From the NCBI GenBank assembly GCA_030062745.1, contig CP099845.1:19384903-19448902 (forward strand): a stretch of DNA of 64,000 nucleotides, in the 5' to 3' direction. Each line of letters opens with the position of its first letter. The first letter of the stretch is position 1. Positions 63,833 to 64,000 of the stretch are shown here, piece by piece. The position numbers were made by a program, and so were the translations under genes. The notes below the pieces were generated by a model. It was not told the DNA's origin. It searched no databases and saw only the letters and a program-made list of their open reading frames with translations. The DNA is from Capitulum mitella. Taxonomy: Eukaryota > Arthropoda > Thecostraca > Pollicipedomorpha > Pollicipedidae.

Positions 63833-64000
63833 ACACCATAATCAGTCCGCCGAGTCGGCGCACCTGATGGGGCCACCTAAGACGCGATCGGCTGACGAAT
63901 TCGGGCGCTGGAGACTCCGAAACTTGAACACCCATTTACACACCCACACATCAACACCTCAATCTGAACCTTTCCGAACGACCGCCTTGTATGAACTCCA

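Overview
The window is nuclear DNA from an animal. Four genes are broken by introns with GT/AG splice junctions, the spacers are large, and there are many retrotransposons, MITE-like elements, microsatellites and minisatellites. No bacterial, phage or CRISPR feature is present. The N-terminus of the eag channel gene closely resembles arthropod eag as I know it, and a degenerate CCTAA/TTAGG-like tract is present. A complete HAAO gene argues against an insect such as Drosophila, which is generally described as lacking it. A non-insect arthropod (crustacean or chelicerate) is my best guess, but it is not proven.

Layout. Positions 1-17,789 (minus strand) hold the 5' part of an eag/KCNH voltage-gated potassium channel gene. 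Coding exon 1 (17,711-17,789) and exon 2 (7,290-7,390, start of the PAS domain) are separated by a 10.3-kb intron, and the rest of the gene lies beyond the left edge. A 65/70-bp minisatellite sits in the intron. A 42-bp minisatellite of about 1.1 kb sits directly upstream of the start codon. CpG-rich islets punctuate this whole region. From 17.8 to 32.8 kb I recognise no gene. That stretch holds microsatellites, two short hAT-like elements, a perfect 14-bp palindrome, CpG-rich islets and a tRNA-derived SINE with target-site duplications.

Positions 32,861-37,014 (plus) hold a complete six-exon HAAO gene (3-hydroxyanthranilate 3,4-dioxygenase, 292 aa). It is followed by a decayed CR1/L2-like LINE (about 37.6-40.0 kb), a piggyBac-like non-autonomous element carrying nuclear-receptor-type half-sites (44.2-45.4 kb), and a telomere-like CCTAA tract. 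Next comes a structurally full-length but decayed LINE with gag-like ORF1, endonuclease, reverse transcriptase and RNase H (47,009-52,943), flanked by a perfect 11-bp target-site duplication. That LINE is interrupted by a 61-bp SINE tail that has its own 12-bp duplication.

Positions 56,531-59,713 (plus) hold a complete four-exon PTS gene (6-pyruvoyl-tetrahydropterin synthase, 148 aa). Convergent to it on the minus strand are the last two exons of EAPP (61,020-61,834), whose 5' exons lie beyond the right edge. The last 1.2 kb holds two copies of an unclassified repeat with a tRNA-like cloverleaf between them.

The four genes do not form one pathway. HAAO (kynurenine route to NAD) and PTS (tetrahydrobiopterin, the cofactor of aromatic amino-acid hydroxylases) both touch tryptophan metabolism, but their proximity may be chance. 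I found no clear undescribed system. The most unusual items are the nested retroelements, the SINE family sharing its tail with the nested fragment, the half-site-bearing transposon and the minisatellite at the eag promoter.
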